Below are positions 28,012-38,668 of a stretch of 64,000 nt of DNA, piece after piece. The first letter of the stretch is position 1; every line of letters begins with the position of its first letter. The DNA lies in the NCBI GenBank assembly GCA_017515635.1, contig JAFWFO010000052.1, forward strand, positions 124,001 to 188,000, in the 5' to 3' direction. The position numbers and the translations under genes were made by a program. The notes under the pieces are model-generated. The model ran no database searches. It had not been told where the DNA came from and saw only the letters and a list, made by a program, of their open reading frames with translations. The stretch comes from Selenomonadaceae bacterium. GTDB taxonomy: Bacteria > Bacillota > Negativicutes > Selenomonadales > Selenomonadaceae.

Positions 28012-28040
28012 ATTTTAATCGATAGATTTTTTTCATTCAA
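28012..28040 (-). promoter_or_regulatory. Promoter of etfB-etfA-lctD-larA
   Basis: On the minus strand TTGAAT (complement of 28035-28040), 17 nt, then TAAAAT (complement of 28012-28017). Confidence 0.5.
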
Positions 28041-28060
28041 CAGTACGGCTACATATTTTG

Positions 28061-28082
28061 TGAACATTTAGAAAGGTGTTCA
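28061..28082. promoter_or_regulatory. Inverted repeat upstream of the lactate operon promoter
   Basis: TGAACA (28061-28066) and TGTTCA (28077-28082) form a dyad with a 10-nt spacer, about 20 bp upstream of the -35. The position would suit an activator or repressor of lactate genes. The regulator is not known from this window. Confidence 0.35.
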
Positions 28083-28139
28083 TAGAAAGCCGGCAGCATA
28101 ATGCGAGCACGCAGAACTTTTTTCGTCAATAAATACAAA

Positions 28140-28180
28140 ACAAAAAACCGTCAAGCCCGAAAACCTGACGGTAATTTTTT
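28140..28180. terminator. Terminator after mutB
   Basis: ACCGTCA and TGACGGT pair around a 12-nt loop. T runs follow on both strands; on the minus strand it ends the mutA-mutB transcript. Confidence 0.8.
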
Positions 28181-28201
28181 CGTGACAAAAATGTTCGTTA
28201 A

Positions 28202-30406
28202 TCAGCCGGCGTCTTCTTCCTCTTTGGCGCGGTCAATTAAAATGTTCAAAAGTTTCATCGACGCTTCGGGAATGTTGGTGCCGGGCGCAAAAATCGCAAC
28301 GGCTCCGCTCTTGTACAGGTGGTCATAATCTTGCACGGGGATAACGCCGCCGATTGCAACCAAAATGTCTTCGCGACCGAGCTTTTTGAGTTCTTCGACG
28401 AGTTCGGGCAACAGCGTGTTGTGACCTGCGGCGAGCGAGCTGAATCCGACAATATGAACGTCATTGTCAACGGCGTCTTGCGCGGCTTCCTGAGGAGTTT
28501 GGAACAACGGGCCGACATCAACGTCCCAGCCCATGTCAGCGAAACTGGACGCGATAACTTTTGCGCCGCGGTCGTGACCGTCCTGTCCGATTTTCGCGAC
28601 GAAGATACGCGGACGGCGTCCCGTGATTTTCTCGAATTCATCTGCGCAGGTGCGGACTCTGTCAAGTTCGTTTTGTTGACCAAATTCGCTGGAGTAAACG
28701 CCGCTGATTGTGTGAATCGTCGCTTGATAACGTCCCGAAATTTTTTCGACGGCGTCGGAAATTTCACCGAGCGAGCAACGGACGCGAGCCGCCTCAACAG
28801 CGCATTCAAGCAAGTTGCCGTTGTCGCGGGATTCTGCGGCTTTGGTAATTGCTTCGAGCGCGGCACGAACGTCGTCCTCGTTGCGTTCTGCGCGGAGTTT
28901 GTTAAGGCGTTCAACCTGCGCATTGCGGACGGCGGTGTTGTCGACGGCAAGAATTTCGAGCGGGTCTTCCTTGTCGAGACGGAATTTGTTCAAGCCGACA
29001 ATCGTTTCGTTGTTGGAGTCGATACGCGCTTGACGACGAGCGGCCGCCTCTTCGATACGCATTTTCGGCAAGCCGGTAGCGATAGCTTTAGCCATGCCGC
29101 CGAGCTGTTCGATTTCCTGAATGTGCGCCCAAGCACGACGAATAATTTCGTTGGTGAGGGCTTCGACGTAGTAGGAGCCACCCCACGGGTCGATAATTTT
29201 GCACACGGAAGTTTCGTCTTGAATGTAAAGCTGCGTGTTGCGGGCAATGCGTGCGCTGAAGTCCGTCGGCAAGGCAATGGCTTCGTCGAGCGCGTTGGTA
29301 TGCAGTGATTGCGTGTGACCGAGAGCCGCGCCCATAGCTTCCATAACCGTGCGGGAAATGTTGTTGAACGGATCTTGAGCGGTGAGTGACCAACCCGAAG
29401 TCTGGCAGTGTGTACGCAACGCCATCGATTTCGCTTGAGTGCCGCCCATTTGCTTGACGATTTTCGCCCAAAGAACGCGAGCCGCACGCATTTTGGCGAC
29501 TTCCATGAAATAGTTTTTGCCGATAGCCCAGAAGAAACTCAAGCGTTTTGCAAAGGCGTCGACCTTCAAGCCCGCGTTGACGCCCGTGCGAATGTATTCG
29601 AGACCGTCCGCCAACGTGTAACCGAGTTCAATGTCAGCCGGCGCGCCCGCCTCTTGCATGTGGTAGCCGGAAATTGAAATCGAATTGAATTTCGGCATGT
29701 ATTTCGTCGTGTACTCGAAAATGTCGCCGATGATTCGCATTGACATATCGGGCGGATAAATGTACGTGTTTCGAACCATGAATTCTTTCAAGATGTCGTT
29801 TTGAATCGTGCCGTTGAGAATCGATTTGTCGACGCCCTGTTCAATGCCGCTCTGGATAAAGAACGCAAGAATCGGCAAAACTGCGCCGTTCATCGTCATT
29901 GACACGGACATTTGGTCGAGGGGAATGCCGCTGAACAAAATGTTCATGTCGAGCATTGAGCAGACCGAAACGCCCGCTTTACCAACGTCGCCGAAAACAC
30001 GGGGATTATCCGCGTCGTAACCGCGATGTGTCGGCAAGTCAAATGCGATTGACAAACCTTTTTGACCTGCGGCAAGGTTGCGGCGATAAAATGCGTTGGA
30101 TTCCTCGGCCGTCGAAAAGCCCGCGTATTGGCGAACAGTCCACGGACGGAAAACGTACATTGTTGCATAAGGCCCGCGCAGGAACGGCGGAATGCCGCTG
30201 ACGAAATCCAAATGATTCATGTGCGCGTATTCGTCGTGCGTGTACAGCGGTTTCACGGGCACATGTTCCATCGTCTTGTAAACGAGATTGTCGTAATCTG
30301 CTTTGGCGGCCTGTTCAAATTTCGACTTCCAAGTTGCCTCGTCAGAAGCCGGGGCGTCACTCAGGCCAATCTGCGTGAAATCCGGATTGTTATACTGTGC
30401 CATCAT
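28202..30406 (-). CDS. mutB: Methylmalonyl-CoA mutase large (catalytic) subunit
   Basis: This adenosylcobalamin enzyme interconverts succinyl-CoA and methylmalonyl-CoA, the key carbon rearrangement of propionate formation. The 734-residue product has the catalytic TIM-barrel blocks ([57 protein letters not shown]) and a C-terminal B12-binding domain with the base-off motif DGHDRG, near residue 610, and GFSSLAAGH. Length is normal. Its ATG shares one base with the mutA stop (TAATG). No epimerase or decarboxylase gene adjoins it. Confidence 0.97.
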   Translation of the reverse strand: MMAQYNNPDFTQIGLSDAPASDEATWKSKFEQAAKADYDNLVYKTMEHVPVKPLYTHDEYAHMNHLDFVSGIPPFLRGPYATMYVFRPWTVRQYAGFSTAEESNAFYRRNLAAGQKGLSIAFDLPTHRGYDADNPRVFGDVGKAGVSVCSMLDMNILFSGIPLDQMSVSMTMNGAVLPILAFFIQSGIEQGVDKSILNGTIQNDILKEFMVRNTYIYPPDMSMRIIGDIFEYTTKYMPKFNSISISGYHMQEAGAPADIELGYTLADGLEYIRTGVNAGLKVDAFAKRLSFFWAIGKNYFMEVAKMRAARVLWAKIVKQMGGTQAKSMALRTHCQTSGWSLTAQDPFNNISRTVMEAMGAALGHTQSLHTNALDEAIALPTDFSARIARNTQLYIQDETSVCKIIDPWGGSYYVEALTNEIIRRAWAHIQEIEQLGGMAKAIATGLPKMRIEEAAARRQARIDSNNETIVGLNKFRLDKEDPLEILAVDNTAVRNAQVERLNKLRAERNEDDVRAALEAITKAAESRDNGNLLECAVEAARVRCSLGEISDAVEKISGRYQATIHTISGVYSSEFGQQNELDRVRTCADEFEKITGRRPRIFVAKIGQDGHDRGAKVIASSFADMGWDVDVGPLFQTPQEAAQDAVDNDVHIVGFSSLAAGHNTLLPELVEELKKLGREDILVAIGGVIPVQDYDHLYKSGAVAIFAPGTNIPEASMKLLNILIDRAKEEEDAG

Positions 30407-32568
30407 TACATCCCCTTTTTCTGTTGAAGAGCTTGAATAACTTTATAGCAGTTTGCGCGGACGTTAATGTAATCGTCAATGCCCGCCTGCTTGTAAGTTT
30501 CGACCAATTCTGCGGGAGCGGTGCCGGCAAGATAAACCGTCGCGTTCGGCAAAACTTCATGAAGTTTCGGGGCAAGCGCGGGAACAATTTCGGGATACGT
30601 CGGATCCGTCGAGCAAATGACGACTGCATCTGCGCCCGAATCTTTAGCCGCTTGAGTCGCCTCGTCGACGGTTGCAAAGCCGTTGTTGCCCAAAACTTGG
30701 AACGCGCCGACCTGCAAAAATCCCGTGGTGAAATCTGCGCGAGCTTTGTGTTGCGGAATCGGCCCCATGTTCGCGAGGAAAATTTTGACGTTGTCGCCTT
30801 TTTCGGCTTTGAATTTCTCGGTTTTTTCGCGAAGAGCTTCAAAGCGTTCGCTCCAACGATGAGCCTCGATAAATTTAATTTCGTCGACTTCGGCAGTTCC
30901 CAAAGCTTGACGAATTTCGGCAATGGTCGCGCCGGCTTGAGCCGCGTCGATAACCGAATCAACGTTGTCGGCGGAAATTTTTGCAACGGCGTCTTTCGCG
31001 TCGACATTGGCAAGGAAAGTTTCAATCGCCGATTTGCGCGCCTTCATGTTTTCGGCTTGACTTTCGGGGCGTGCGTCAATGCGCTCCTCGGTCATGTTCG
31101 GATACATGTTGTTGCCGACGATTCTGTCTTTGCGAGTTTCGGCGGCTTTGAAACGTGCGGCGAGAACTGCGGCGATTTGGTCTTGCGGATAACCTTCTTT
31201 GAGCGCGGCGACGATACCGCCTTTGCCTTCGACGGTTTGGAATTCAGCCCAAATTTTTTCTTTGATTTGTTTAGTCAAAGTTTCGACAGCCCAACTGCCG
31301 CCCGCAGGGTCAATCGGTTGAAGCAAGCCGAATTCTTCCTGCAAAATAATTTGCATGTTGCGAGCGATACGACGGCTGAATTCGTCGCCCTTGCGGACGG
31401 GCTCATCGAACGTGGAATTTTCAAAGCTGTCAACGCCGCCGACAACGCCGCTGAAAAGTTCCGTGGTGTCGCGGAGCATGTTGACATAAGGATCGTATAC
31501 GGTCTTGAAGAATTTTGCGGGACGGCCGTGCACGTGAATTTTCTGGGATTCTTCGTTGCCGCCGAACGCTTTGACAATCTGCGCCCAAATCGGACGGACT
31601 GCGCGGAGTTTGGCAATTTGCATGAAGAAATTCGCGCCCATCGAAAAGCCGAACATAATTTGACTTGCCGCCTCGTCAATCGTCAAGCCGCGTTCGAGGA
31701 GCGCACGAAGATACGCCACGCCCGTCGCCAAAGTGTAAGCGACTTCCTGAATGTCGTTCGCGCCGCCGTTGCTGAAGACGTTACTTTTAACGAAAATCGT
31801 TTTGACTGCAGGAGCGTTCTTGAGTGACCATTTCGCGACAGCCGCCGCTTCGTCGAAAAGTTTGTCGAGATTTTGTCCGAGTGTGCCGTTACCGACGTAT
31901 TCGGCAATGGGGTTCGCGCCGATAACGCCTTTGAGTTTGGAAACGTCGCCGCCGTTTTTCTTGACCGCCGCAACAATCAACGCAAGCAACGGCAATGCCG
32001 ACTCGCCCGCGTAAACGTAAAGCGGATATTGGTCGAGCTTAAGATCTTTAAGCAAAGTTTCCGCGTCGCCCAAAGTCGTCACGGAGCAGCCGTGTTTGCC
32101 GATATGTTCGCATTGGCGGGCGTCTTTTGCCTTGCGGGTCGCGCAATCGACTTTGACGTTGTAAATCGTGGAGCCTTTGGCAATTTCGTGTTTCAAAAGT
32201 TCGTTGTTTTCTTCGGGCAAAGTTTCGTCGCACGCCTGCGCAATTCCCCACGGCGCGTTGACGTAGCCATTCGACTCGACGCCGCGCAGATAATCGCCCA
32301 TGCCGGGGAAAGAGCCGACGGGCTGAATTTCTTCCGTCGCCGCGTGAAAATACATCGGCTCAAAGGTGATGCCTTCGTAATTTTTTGTGTACATTTTTTT
32401 TTCGAACGGCGCGCCTTTCAGCAGTTCGATACATGCTTGTTTCCAGGCGTCATACGACGGAACCTCGAATTCCGAAAGTGAAACATCGGGGAAATCTTCC
32501 TGCGCCTCTGCACGTTTAATCAACTCTTGCAGATTGATTTCGGCGGACGCATTTTCTGCATTGCTCAT
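30406..32568 (-). CDS. mutA: Methylmalonyl-CoA mutase small (structural) subunit
   Basis: The 720-residue product is homologous to MutB but is the non-catalytic partner. In the C-terminal domain the B12-ligating DxHxxG motif is missing; [12 protein letters not shown] stands in its place. N-terminal landmarks include [19 protein letters not shown] and [11 protein letters not shown]. It heads the mutA-mutB operon, with ACAGGAGGTC before its ATG and a consensus promoter at 32666-32694. MutA and MutB form the heterodimer. Confidence 0.95.
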   Translation of the reverse strand: MSNAENASAEINLQELIKRAEAQEDFPDVSLSEFEVPSYDAWKQACIELLKGAPFEKKMYTKNYEGITFEPMYFHAATEEIQPVGSFPGMGDYLRGVESNGYVNAPWGIAQACDETLPEENNELLKHEIAKGSTIYNVKVDCATRKAKDARQCEHIGKHGCSVTTLGDAETLLKDLKLDQYPLYVYAGESALPLLALIVAAVKKNGGDVSKLKGVIGANPIAEYVGNGTLGQNLDKLFDEAAAVAKWSLKNAPAVKTIFVKSNVFSNGGANDIQEVAYTLATGVAYLRALLERGLTIDEAASQIMFGFSMGANFFMQIAKLRAVRPIWAQIVKAFGGNEESQKIHVHGRPAKFFKTVYDPYVNMLRDTTELFSGVVGGVDSFENSTFDEPVRKGDEFSRRIARNMQIILQEEFGLLQPIDPAGGSWAVETLTKQIKEKIWAEFQTVEGKGGIVAALKEGYPQDQIAAVLAARFKAAETRKDRIVGNNMYPNMTEERIDARPESQAENMKARKSAIETFLANVDAKDAVAKISADNVDSVIDAAQAGATIAEIRQALGTAEVDEIKFIEAHRWSERFEALREKTEKFKAEKGDNVKIFLANMGPIPQHKARADFTTGFLQVGAFQVLGNNGFATVDEATQAAKDSGADAVVICSTDPTYPEIVPALAPKLHEVLPNATVYLAGTAPAELVETYKQAGIDDYINVRANCYKVIQALQQKKGM

Positions 32569-32665
32569 GTAAATTTGACCTCCTGTAAAAATTTGGTTTG
32601 TCTTGCGAAAAGTTTTCGTCTCGACCTCCTCAATTTGTCGTCGTGATTATTGTTGCATAATGAAA

Positions 32666-32694
32666 ATCTTAGTACAACTAATGCCGACTGTCAA
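32666..32694 (-). promoter_or_regulatory. Promoter of mutA-mutB
   Basis: On the minus strand TTGACA (complement of 32689-32694), a 17-nt spacer and TAAGAT (complement of 32666-32671). The leader of about 90 nt contains a GAGGAGG with no clear start codon behind it. Confidence 0.65.
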
Positions 32695-32723
32695 CGCCGC
32701 CAAAATAAAAAAATCGCCGCAAC

Positions 32724-32752
32724 AAAAAAGTGAGCCGTCAACTTGACAGCTC
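32724..32752 (-). terminator. Terminator after ahbB
   Basis: On the minus strand GAGC-T-GTCAA pairs with TTGAC-G-GCTC and is followed by a T run. The hairpin starts within the ahbB stop codon. Confidence 0.75.
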
Positions 32753-33233
32753 AGTTTGCCTCACAAAAATATTTCATGCCGGTTTTTTTCCACTCGCGTT
32801 TGGTGTACATGATTTTGTAATTGGTGACGCCCGTCATTTGAGCAAGTTCGCCGATAAATTTTTCGCATTCGTCGCGTGTTTTGGCGTGAATCATCGTGTA
32901 CAGATTATAATTCCAATTCGGCGCGGGCGTCCTGTCGTAACAGTGCGAAACTGCCGCGTGAGCACTCATAATCTGCGCGATTTCGTCAAGTTTTTCGGGC
33001 GGCACGTGCCACGCACATAAAGCATTTGCATTAAATCCAACTTCGCGATGACGCAGAACCGCGCCCATCTTGCGAATTTTTTTTTCGTCGACAAGTGCCC
33101 GAACGCGTTGCAAAAAAATTTCTTCGCTGATTCCGACCTGCTCCGCCAAAATTTTGTACGGCTCGGCGCACAACGGAAAATCTTCCTGCAAAGCCTTGAC
33201 TATTCGTTTGTCCAGCTCGCTCAAAATTTCCAA
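32751..33233 (-). CDS. ahbB: Siroheme decarboxylase subunit AhbB (Lrp/AsnC fold)
   Basis: AhbA and AhbB form the enzyme that removes two acetate carboxyls from siroheme to give didecarboxysiroheme, the first step of the alternative haem pathway. The 160-residue product has an N-terminal winged-helix part (LDKRIVKALQEDFPLC) and a C-terminal AsnC-like ligand domain. RKMGAVLRHREVGFNANAL, AVSHCYDRTPAPNWNYNLYTMIHA and TKREWKKTGMKYF are typical of this subgroup rather than of DNA-binding Lrp. It follows ahbA by 15 bp. The start is a TTG with only a weak ribosome binding site. Confidence 0.85.
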   Translation of the reverse strand: MEILSELDKRIVKALQEDFPLCAEPYKILAEQVGISEEIFLQRVRALVDEKKIRKMGAVLRHREVGFNANALCAWHVPPEKLDEIAQIMSAHAAVSHCYDRTPAPNWNYNLYTMIHAKTRDECEKFIGELAQMTGVTNYKIMYTKREWKKTGMKYFCEAN

Positions 33234-33248
33234 TCTTCGTCACCCGCG

Positions 33249-33707
33249 CTATTGAAGTTTGAACTGCATATTGATTTTATATTTCTTGTTCGCCTTGAGT
33301 TTGAGCATGTCTTCGACGCCTTCAAGCGATTGAACTTCCGCCAAAATATTTTTTTCGTAATCGGCGTTCGGCGTCAACAGCGTGAACCACAAATTGTAAA
33401 GCCCTTCGCGTTCGTAATTGTGCGTTGCGCCGGGATAACGATTGACGGCCTCGGCGACCGCGTTAATTTCTGTCGGCTTGACTTTGAGCGCAACAAGCGT
33501 GCCGCGATAACCCAGTTGATTCGAGTCGAAAAATGTCCCGATTCGCCGCAAAAATCCCGCCGCCTTAAGTTCGCGCAGTCGGGCAAGTACCGTGTCTTCG
33601 TCCGTGTTGAGTCGGCTTGCCAGTTCCGCGAACGGGTGCGAGCAAATCGGAATGTCGCCCTGCAAAAGGTTGAGCAATTCTTTATCGAAAGTTGATAGCC
33701 TCGTCAT
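33249..33707 (-). CDS. ahbA: Siroheme decarboxylase subunit AhbA (Lrp/AsnC fold)
   Basis: The 152-residue partner of AhbB has the same two-part architecture: a winged helix (FDKELLNLLQGDIPICSHPF) and an AsnC-like domain with RRIGTFFDSNQLGYRGTLVA and GATHNYEREGLYNLWFTL. These patterns fit AhbA/NirDLGH proteins. I chose the ATG at 33707, which follows AAAGGAG; a longer in-frame version begins 24 bp upstream over that site. AhbC and AhbD, which finish the haem pathway, are not in the window. Haem d1 synthesis is the alternative use. Confidence 0.82.
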   Translation of the reverse strand: MTRLSTFDKELLNLLQGDIPICSHPFAELASRLNTDEDTVLARLRELKAAGFLRRIGTFFDSNQLGYRGTLVALKVKPTEINAVAEAVNRYPGATHNYEREGLYNLWFTLLTPNADYEKNILAEVQSLEGVEDMLKLKANKKYKINMQFKLQ

Positions 33708-33758
33708 CGCAAACTCTCCTTTCGCCGCCATACGCTCAACGGCGAAAATTTTCTGCGG

Positions 33759-34379
33759 CTATTCTATCAAAGAGTTTATCACAACGTCAAGCAATTCTGA
33801 ACGACCTTCATTTTTTGCCGACGAATACGGCAGAATTGATTCGGCGTCGACGTTCAAAGATTTTTGTATCGCGTCTAGATGTTTTTTTCGCTCCGTCTTG
33901 CCGATTTTGTCGGATTTCGTGGCGACGACGAGCACGGGCAAATTTTTTTCGACGAGACTTTTAAACGACTGCAAATCAGATTCCATCGGCTCATGGCGCA
34001 TGTCGACCAGCTGACAGACAAATTTTATATCGCGGCCGCTTGAAAGATATTCGTCAACAAATTTCGCCCAAAGTTTGCGATTCGTCTTGGAAGTTTTGGC
34101 GTAGCCGTAACCGGGCAAGTCGACGAAAAAAATTTCTTTGCGAACGTCGTCCGCAGTCTTCAGCGTCACGCGGAAAAAATTTATCGTCTGCGTTTTACCT
34201 GGTGTGCCGGAAGTTCGCGCCAAAGATTTCCGACGCGTCAAAGAATTTATCAGCGAAGATTTTCCGACGTTCGACCTGCCGACGAAAACAATTTCGGGTA
34301 AAGTTTCTTCGGGACAAGTTTTTTTGCTCACCGCCGAAGTGACATATTCGCTTTTGATAACGGTAATTTCTTCAGCCAA
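33759..34379 (-). CDS. engB: Ribosome biogenesis GTPase YsxC/EngB
   Basis: This essential GTPase helps assemble the 50S subunit. The 206-residue product has G1 GRSNVGKSS, G2 region SGTPGKTQTINFF, G3 DLPGYGYAK, G4 ATKSDK and G5 SSAKNEG. I place the start at the TTG at 34379 because GGAGG lies 7 nt upstream; a TTG 15 bp further upstream overlaps that site. engB usually sits directly behind lon; here a toxin-antitoxin pair separates them. Confidence 0.95.
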   Translation of the reverse strand: MAEEITVIKSEYVTSAVSKKTCPEETLPEIVFVGRSNVGKSSLINSLTRRKSLARTSGTPGKTQTINFFRVTLKTADDVRKEIFFVDLPGYGYAKTSKTNRKLWAKFVDEYLSSGRDIKFVCQLVDMRHEPMESDLQSFKSLVEKNLPVLVVATKSDKIGKTERKKHLDAIQKSLNVDAESILPYSSAKNEGRSELLDVVINSLIE

Positions 34380-34442
34380 ATTAATCGCCTCCAAAAAAAA
34401 TTCGCCCTCCGAAATTCGGCAGGCGGCTTAAAAATTTTTCGT

Positions 34443-34796
34443 TCAAAATTCGAGCGTGTTCGCGACAAGCATTGCAATTTGTTCGTCGTTGGGAATGCGC
34501 TCATCGTCTTTTTTCGAGTAGATTGTCAGCAGATAGATCGTGTCTTCAATGGCGACGTAGTACAGCAAGCGGAAGCCGTTCGACTTGCCGACATTCGCCG
34601 AAGTGTTTGCAATTCGGACTTTGTAAATTGCCGCGCCTTCGGGCAAGTTAAAACCCGGCATTTTGTCGCCGACGAGATTACCCGCCTCCAATTCCAACAA
34701 TACAGGTTTGACGTCTTCCAAAATTTTTTTAAATTTTTTCTTCCGCAAGTAGTACTTAACATCGCTTTCAAATTTTTTGCTGTGGGTTATGTTCAT
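34443..34796 (-). CDS. Putative RelE/ParE-like toxin
   Basis: The 117-residue product has the look of RelE/ParE-superfamily proteins: MNITHSKKFESDVKYYLRKK at the N-terminus, an AIYKVRIANTS strand, then GFRLLYYVAIEDTIYLLTIYSKKDD, the usual final beta-hairpin. Homologues are mRNA endonucleases or gyrase poisons. Its ATG overlaps the stop of the upstream 66-residue gene by 4 bp, the typical antitoxin-first order. A HigB-like or stand-alone role is possible; the family call is by pattern only. Confidence 0.65.
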   Translation of the reverse strand: MNITHSKKFESDVKYYLRKKKFKKILEDVKPVLLELEAGNLVGDKMPGFNLPEGAAIYKVRIANTSANVGKSNGFRLLYYVAIEDTIYLLTIYSKKDDERIPNDEQIAMLVANTLEF

Positions 34797-34993
34797 TTTG
34801 CAACTGCCCTTATTTTTTGGGGTTGGCGTTCAAAGGATTTTTCTTCTTCTGCCAATTCTTGTTCGAGTTCAGCCCACAAGTCGCGCCAATTACGTTTGGG
34901 CAATAAACCTTTGCGCATCAAGTTGACTTCCTTGCACGCCTGAATAATCGATTCTTCAATAGAACAATAACGTTCGTATTTTTCTTCCGCCAT
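34793..34993 (-). CDS. Putative antitoxin of the RelE/ParE-like pair
   Basis: The 66-residue product (MAEEKYERYCSIEESIIQAC, then an acidic helix ELEQELAEEEKSFERQ) has the size and charge of a type II antitoxin but no recognisable DNA-binding motif. Its ATG follows GAGGTG. Position directly upstream of, and overlapping, the toxin gene is the main support. The pair lies between lon and engB in an otherwise conserved order. Confidence 0.55.
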   Translation of the reverse strand: MAEEKYERYCSIEESIIQACKEVNLMRKGLLPKRNWRDLWAELEQELAEEEKSFERQPQKIRAVAK

Positions 34994-35004
34994 GAAAATT
35001 CACC

Positions 35005-37323
35005 TCACAAAATCAGCGCGGTTCTCAAAACTTCGTCCATGTTTTCGAGAGGCACGAACTCCAATTTTTTGCGAACACTTTCGGGGATGTCCTCAATGTC
35101 GGGCGCGTTTTCTTTCGGCAAAATAATCGTGTGCATACCTTCGCGATAAGCGGCAAGAACTTTTTCTTTAAGCCCGCCAATCGGCAAGACGTTTCCGCGC
35201 AAAGTAATTTCGCCCGTCATTGCCACATCGGAACGAACTTTTTTCTTGGTCAACGCGGAAATCATAGCCGTCGCCATTGTAATGCCCGCGCTGGGACCGT
35301 CTTTTGGAACTGCGCCTTCCGGCACGTGGACATGAATATCGTTTTTCTCGTAAAAGTCGTCGTCAAGTTTCATCAAGTCACTGCGACTGCGAATGTAAGT
35401 CAAACCTGCCTGCGCGGATTCTTGCATAACGTCGCCCAAATGTCCCGTGAGCAAAAGTTTTCCGTTGCCCTTCAAAACAATGGCTTCCGTCGGCAAAATG
35501 TCGCCGCCGACTTCCGTCCACGCCATGCCGGTTGAAACGCCGATTTGCGGTTCTTTTTCGGCACGCGTCTGTAAAAATTTCGGTCGCCCGATAAAGTCGC
35601 GCAGATTTTTTTTCGTGATGTAAATCGGAACTTCTTCGCCTTCGACGATTTTTCGCGCCGCCTTGCGACAAGCACGCCCGATAATTCGTTCGAGTTCACG
35701 CACGCCCGATTCACGCGTATATTCGGCAATAATTTCTTGCAGGACGCCTTTCGTGAAAACCAAATCGCCGCGCTTGAGTCCGTTTTCTTCTTTCTGCCGT
35801 TTGGTGAGGTAACGCCGCGCAATTTCAAATTTTTCGGTCTCCGTGTAACTCGACAGCGTGATAACTTCCATGCGGTCGCGCAACGGCTTCGGCACCGTGC
35901 TTAAATTGTTCGCCGTGACAATCCATAAAACTTTCGACAAATCAAACGGCGTGTCAATGTAATGGTCGTCGAAAGAATTATTCTGCGCGGGGTCAAGCAC
36001 TTCAAGCAGAGCGGCGGAAGGATCGCCCGCGTAACCGTCTTTGCCGAGCTTGTCGACTTCGTCAAGCAGGAACACGGGATTGTTCGCGCCGGATTTTTTT
36101 ATGCCTTGAATGATTCTGCCTGGCATTGCGCCGACGTAAGTTCTGCGGTGTCCGCGAATTTCCGCCTCGTCACGAATGCCGCCGAGACTTGCACGAATAA
36201 ATTTTCTGCCCATTGCGCGGGCAACGGACGACGCCAACGAAGTTTTTCCGACACCGGGCGGACCGACAAGACACAAAATCGGCGCGGGTTTGTCTTTCGT
36301 CAAAGCTTTGACCGCCAAAAAATCAAGGATGCGTTCTTTGACTTTTTCAAGCCCGTAATGTTCCGTGTCAAGAATTTTCGCCGCTTCGGTGATGTCCATT
36401 GCGTCTTTCGTCGACACGCGCCACGGCAAATCCAAAAGCCATTCAACGTAAGTGCGGATAACATTGCCTTCTGACGCCATCGGCGGCAAGCGGGACATGC
36501 GCGTCAATTCTTTGTCGACAATCTCGCGAACTTCGTCGGGGTAATCGCCTTCGTCCATGCGCTTGCGATACTCGGAAAGTTCTTCGCCCGCGTCTTCCTC
36601 TTCGCCAAGTTCTTTGTGAATCGCCTTGAGTTGTTCGCGCAGATAATGATCTTTCTGCAACTTTTCCATCTGTCGACGGACGCGCTGATTAATTTGCGAC
36701 TCCATCTGCAAAATTTCAAGTTCACGTGTCAAAATGGCGTAAAGTTTTTCCAACCGCTCATCAACGGACAACGCGCTTAAAATCGCCTGTTTCGCCTCAA
36801 GTTTCAAATTCAAGTGACTGGCAATCAAATCCGCCAATCGCCCGAAATCTTCAAGAATCGTAACGGCAATAAAAGTTTCTGAAGGAATTCGCTTGCTGAG
36901 TTTGACCCACTCTTCAAATTTGCGGACAACGCCGCGCACGAGAGCTTCGGTCTCCATGTTTTCATCCCAGCTGTCTTCGTGCGGGGTGATGTCGATAACG
37001 TCGAAATTTCCTTTGTCGGAAAGGCGATGTTCGTGAACAAGCCCGCGATTAATTCCTTCGACGAGCACGCGAACATTTCCGTCGGGCAACTTGATTATCT
37101 GCCGAATTTCCGAAATCGTTCCGACCTCGAAAAATTTTTCGCCTTCGCCGTTTTCGGTATCCGTTTCTTTATGCGCAACCAAAAAGATTCGGCGAGTGTC
37201 AACCATTGCCGCTTCGAGTGCATTGACCGATTTTTCGCGCCCAACGTCCAAGTGCATTATCATGTTGGGGAAGACTACTATTCCGTGCAGCGGCACGAGC
37301 GGCAATGTGATTTTTTCAGCCAT
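35005..37323 (-). CDS. lon: ATP-dependent protease Lon
   Basis: Lon degrades misfolded and regulatory proteins in the cytoplasm. The 772-residue product has the N-terminal substrate domain ([20 protein letters not shown]), the AAA+ module with Walker [10 protein letters not shown] and the following [20 protein letters not shown], and the protease domain with the catalytic Ser in [10 protein letters not shown] and Lys in [10 protein letters not shown]. Length is normal for LonA. It sits downstream of clpX in the tig-clpP-clpX-lon-engB cluster; the toxin-antitoxin genes follow 11 bp after its stop. Confidence 0.97.
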   Translation of the reverse strand: MAEKITLPLVPLHGIVVFPNMIMHLDVGREKSVNALEAAMVDTRRIFLVAHKETDTENGEGEKFFEVGTISEIRQIIKLPDGNVRVLVEGINRGLVHEHRLSDKGNFDVIDITPHEDSWDENMETEALVRGVVRKFEEWVKLSKRIPSETFIAVTILEDFGRLADLIASHLNLKLEAKQAILSALSVDERLEKLYAILTRELEILQMESQINQRVRRQMEKLQKDHYLREQLKAIHKELGEEEDAGEELSEYRKRMDEGDYPDEVREIVDKELTRMSRLPPMASEGNVIRTYVEWLLDLPWRVSTKDAMDITEAAKILDTEHYGLEKVKERILDFLAVKALTKDKPAPILCLVGPPGVGKTSLASSVARAMGRKFIRASLGGIRDEAEIRGHRRTYVGAMPGRIIQGIKKSGANNPVFLLDEVDKLGKDGYAGDPSAALLEVLDPAQNNSFDDHYIDTPFDLSKVLWIVTANNLSTVPKPLRDRMEVITLSSYTETEKFEIARRYLTKRQKEENGLKRGDLVFTKGVLQEIIAEYTRESGVRELERIIGRACRKAARKIVEGEEVPIYITKKNLRDFIGRPKFLQTRAEKEPQIGVSTGMAWTEVGGDILPTEAIVLKGNGKLLLTGHLGDVMQESAQAGLTYIRSRSDLMKLDDDFYEKNDIHVHVPEGAVPKDGPSAGITMATAMISALTKKKVRSDVAMTGEITLRGNVLPIGGLKEKVLAAYREGMHTIILPKENAPDIEDIPESVRKKLEFVPLENMDEVLRTALIL

Positions 37324-37388
37324 GCAAACTCACTCCTTTAGGCAAAAGAGCAGGGTATTGGAAATTGTCCGTTGCCCCGCTCCGTTGA

Positions 37389-38645
37389 TTAGCCGTTAGC
37401 TGTCTTTTTAGATACTCGTTTCGGATTTACTCTAAGTTTTGGTTCTTGATTTAACTTTACGTCTTCGCTTGTGACGGTGCACATTGTACTGCCGCCGACG
37501 CTTGGAACTTCATACATGACGTTGCGCATGATTCGTTCCAAAATCGACCTCAGACCGCGTGCGCCGGTTTTGCGCTGAATTGCTTCGCGTGCGATAAGTC
37601 TTAACGCTTCGTCCTCGAAAGTCAATTTCGCGCCGTCCATCTCCATGAGCTTTTGATATTGTTTGACGAGCGCATTTTTCGGTTTCGTCAAAATATCTAC
37701 CAAAGCATCTTCGTCGAGCGCGTCGAGTGTGACGATTATCGGCAAGCGTCCGACGAATTCGGGAATCAGCCCGTCTTTAAGCAAGTCATCGGGTTGCACG
37801 TCTTTTAAAATTTGCCCGACATCTTTTTCCTCTTTTGATTCAACTTTCGCGCCGAAACCGAGCTGAGAACCTTTTGTGCGAGCTTCGATAACTTTGTCGA
37901 GTTCGTTGAATGCGCCGCCGCAGATGAACAAAATATTTTTCGTGTCCAGCTGAATGAATTCGGGCGGGCCTTGAGTGTGTCGACCGGGCACGGGAACATT
38001 AACTTTCGTGCCCTCCAGAATTTTCAGCAATGCTTGTTGAACACCTTCGCCCGAAATGTCGCGATACATGCCCGGCTTGCGGGCGATTTTGTCGACCTCG
38101 TCAATGTAGATAATCCCGCGCTCCGCCTTGTCGAGTTCGCCGTTTGCGGATTGAATCAACGCGAGCAAAACATCTTCGGCATCTTCGCCGACATAGCCCG
38201 CCTCCGTCAAAGAATTCGCGTCGACGATTGCAAGCGGCACATTTAAAATTTTCGCCAGCGTTTGAGCCAAAAGCGTTTTGCCGCTACCCGTCGGGCCAAT
38301 CATCAGGATATTTGATTTTTGTAACTCAATATCTTCTTTGTGAACGTTCTGCCGCCCGACTCGCTTGTAATGGTTGTACACGGCGACGGAAATAGTTTTT
38401 TTCGCTTCGGATTGCCCGATAATGTATTCGTCCAGAATCGCGCAGATTTCTTTCGGCTTGGGCAATTTGTCCGTGCCGACAACTTCATCTTCGTCCAAAT
38501 CCTTTTGCAAAATGTCGTTGCAAAGTTCAACGCAACCGTCACAAATGTAAACGCCGTTGCCCGCGATTAATTTTTTTACGCTGTGCTCGGATTTGCCGCA
38601 AAATGAACATTTCAATGTGCCGCGATCGTTCCCGAACTTTAACAC
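37389..38645 (-). CDS. clpX: ClpXP protease ATPase subunit ClpX
   Basis: ClpX unfolds tagged proteins and feeds them to ClpP. The 418-residue product has the N-terminal C4 zinc finger ([14 protein letters not shown], then CDGCVELC), Walker A GPTGSGKT, the sensor regions and the ClpP-contact loop region of the family. I chose the GTG at 38645 (protein [10 protein letters not shown]), which matches the usual ClpX start and follows GGGGG; in-frame ATGs at 38660 and 38669 lack a site. An AATTAGG hairpin repeat lies between it and clpP. Confidence 0.96.
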   Translation of the reverse strand: MLKFGNDRGTLKCSFCGKSEHSVKKLIAGNGVYICDGCVELCNDILQKDLDEDEVVGTDKLPKPKEICAILDEYIIGQSEAKKTISVAVYNHYKRVGRQNVHKEDIELQKSNILMIGPTGSGKTLLAQTLAKILNVPLAIVDANSLTEAGYVGEDAEDVLLALIQSANGELDKAERGIIYIDEVDKIARKPGMYRDISGEGVQQALLKILEGTKVNVPVPGRHTQGPPEFIQLDTKNILFICGGAFNELDKVIEARTKGSQLGFGAKVESKEEKDVGQILKDVQPDDLLKDGLIPEFVGRLPIIVTLDALDEDALVDILTKPKNALVKQYQKLMEMDGAKLTFEDEALRLIAREAIQRKTGARGLRSILERIMRNVMYEVPSVGGSTMCTVTSEDVKLNQEPKLRVNPKRVSKKTANG

Positions 38646-38668
38646 GCGCAAAACCCCCATTAAAATCA

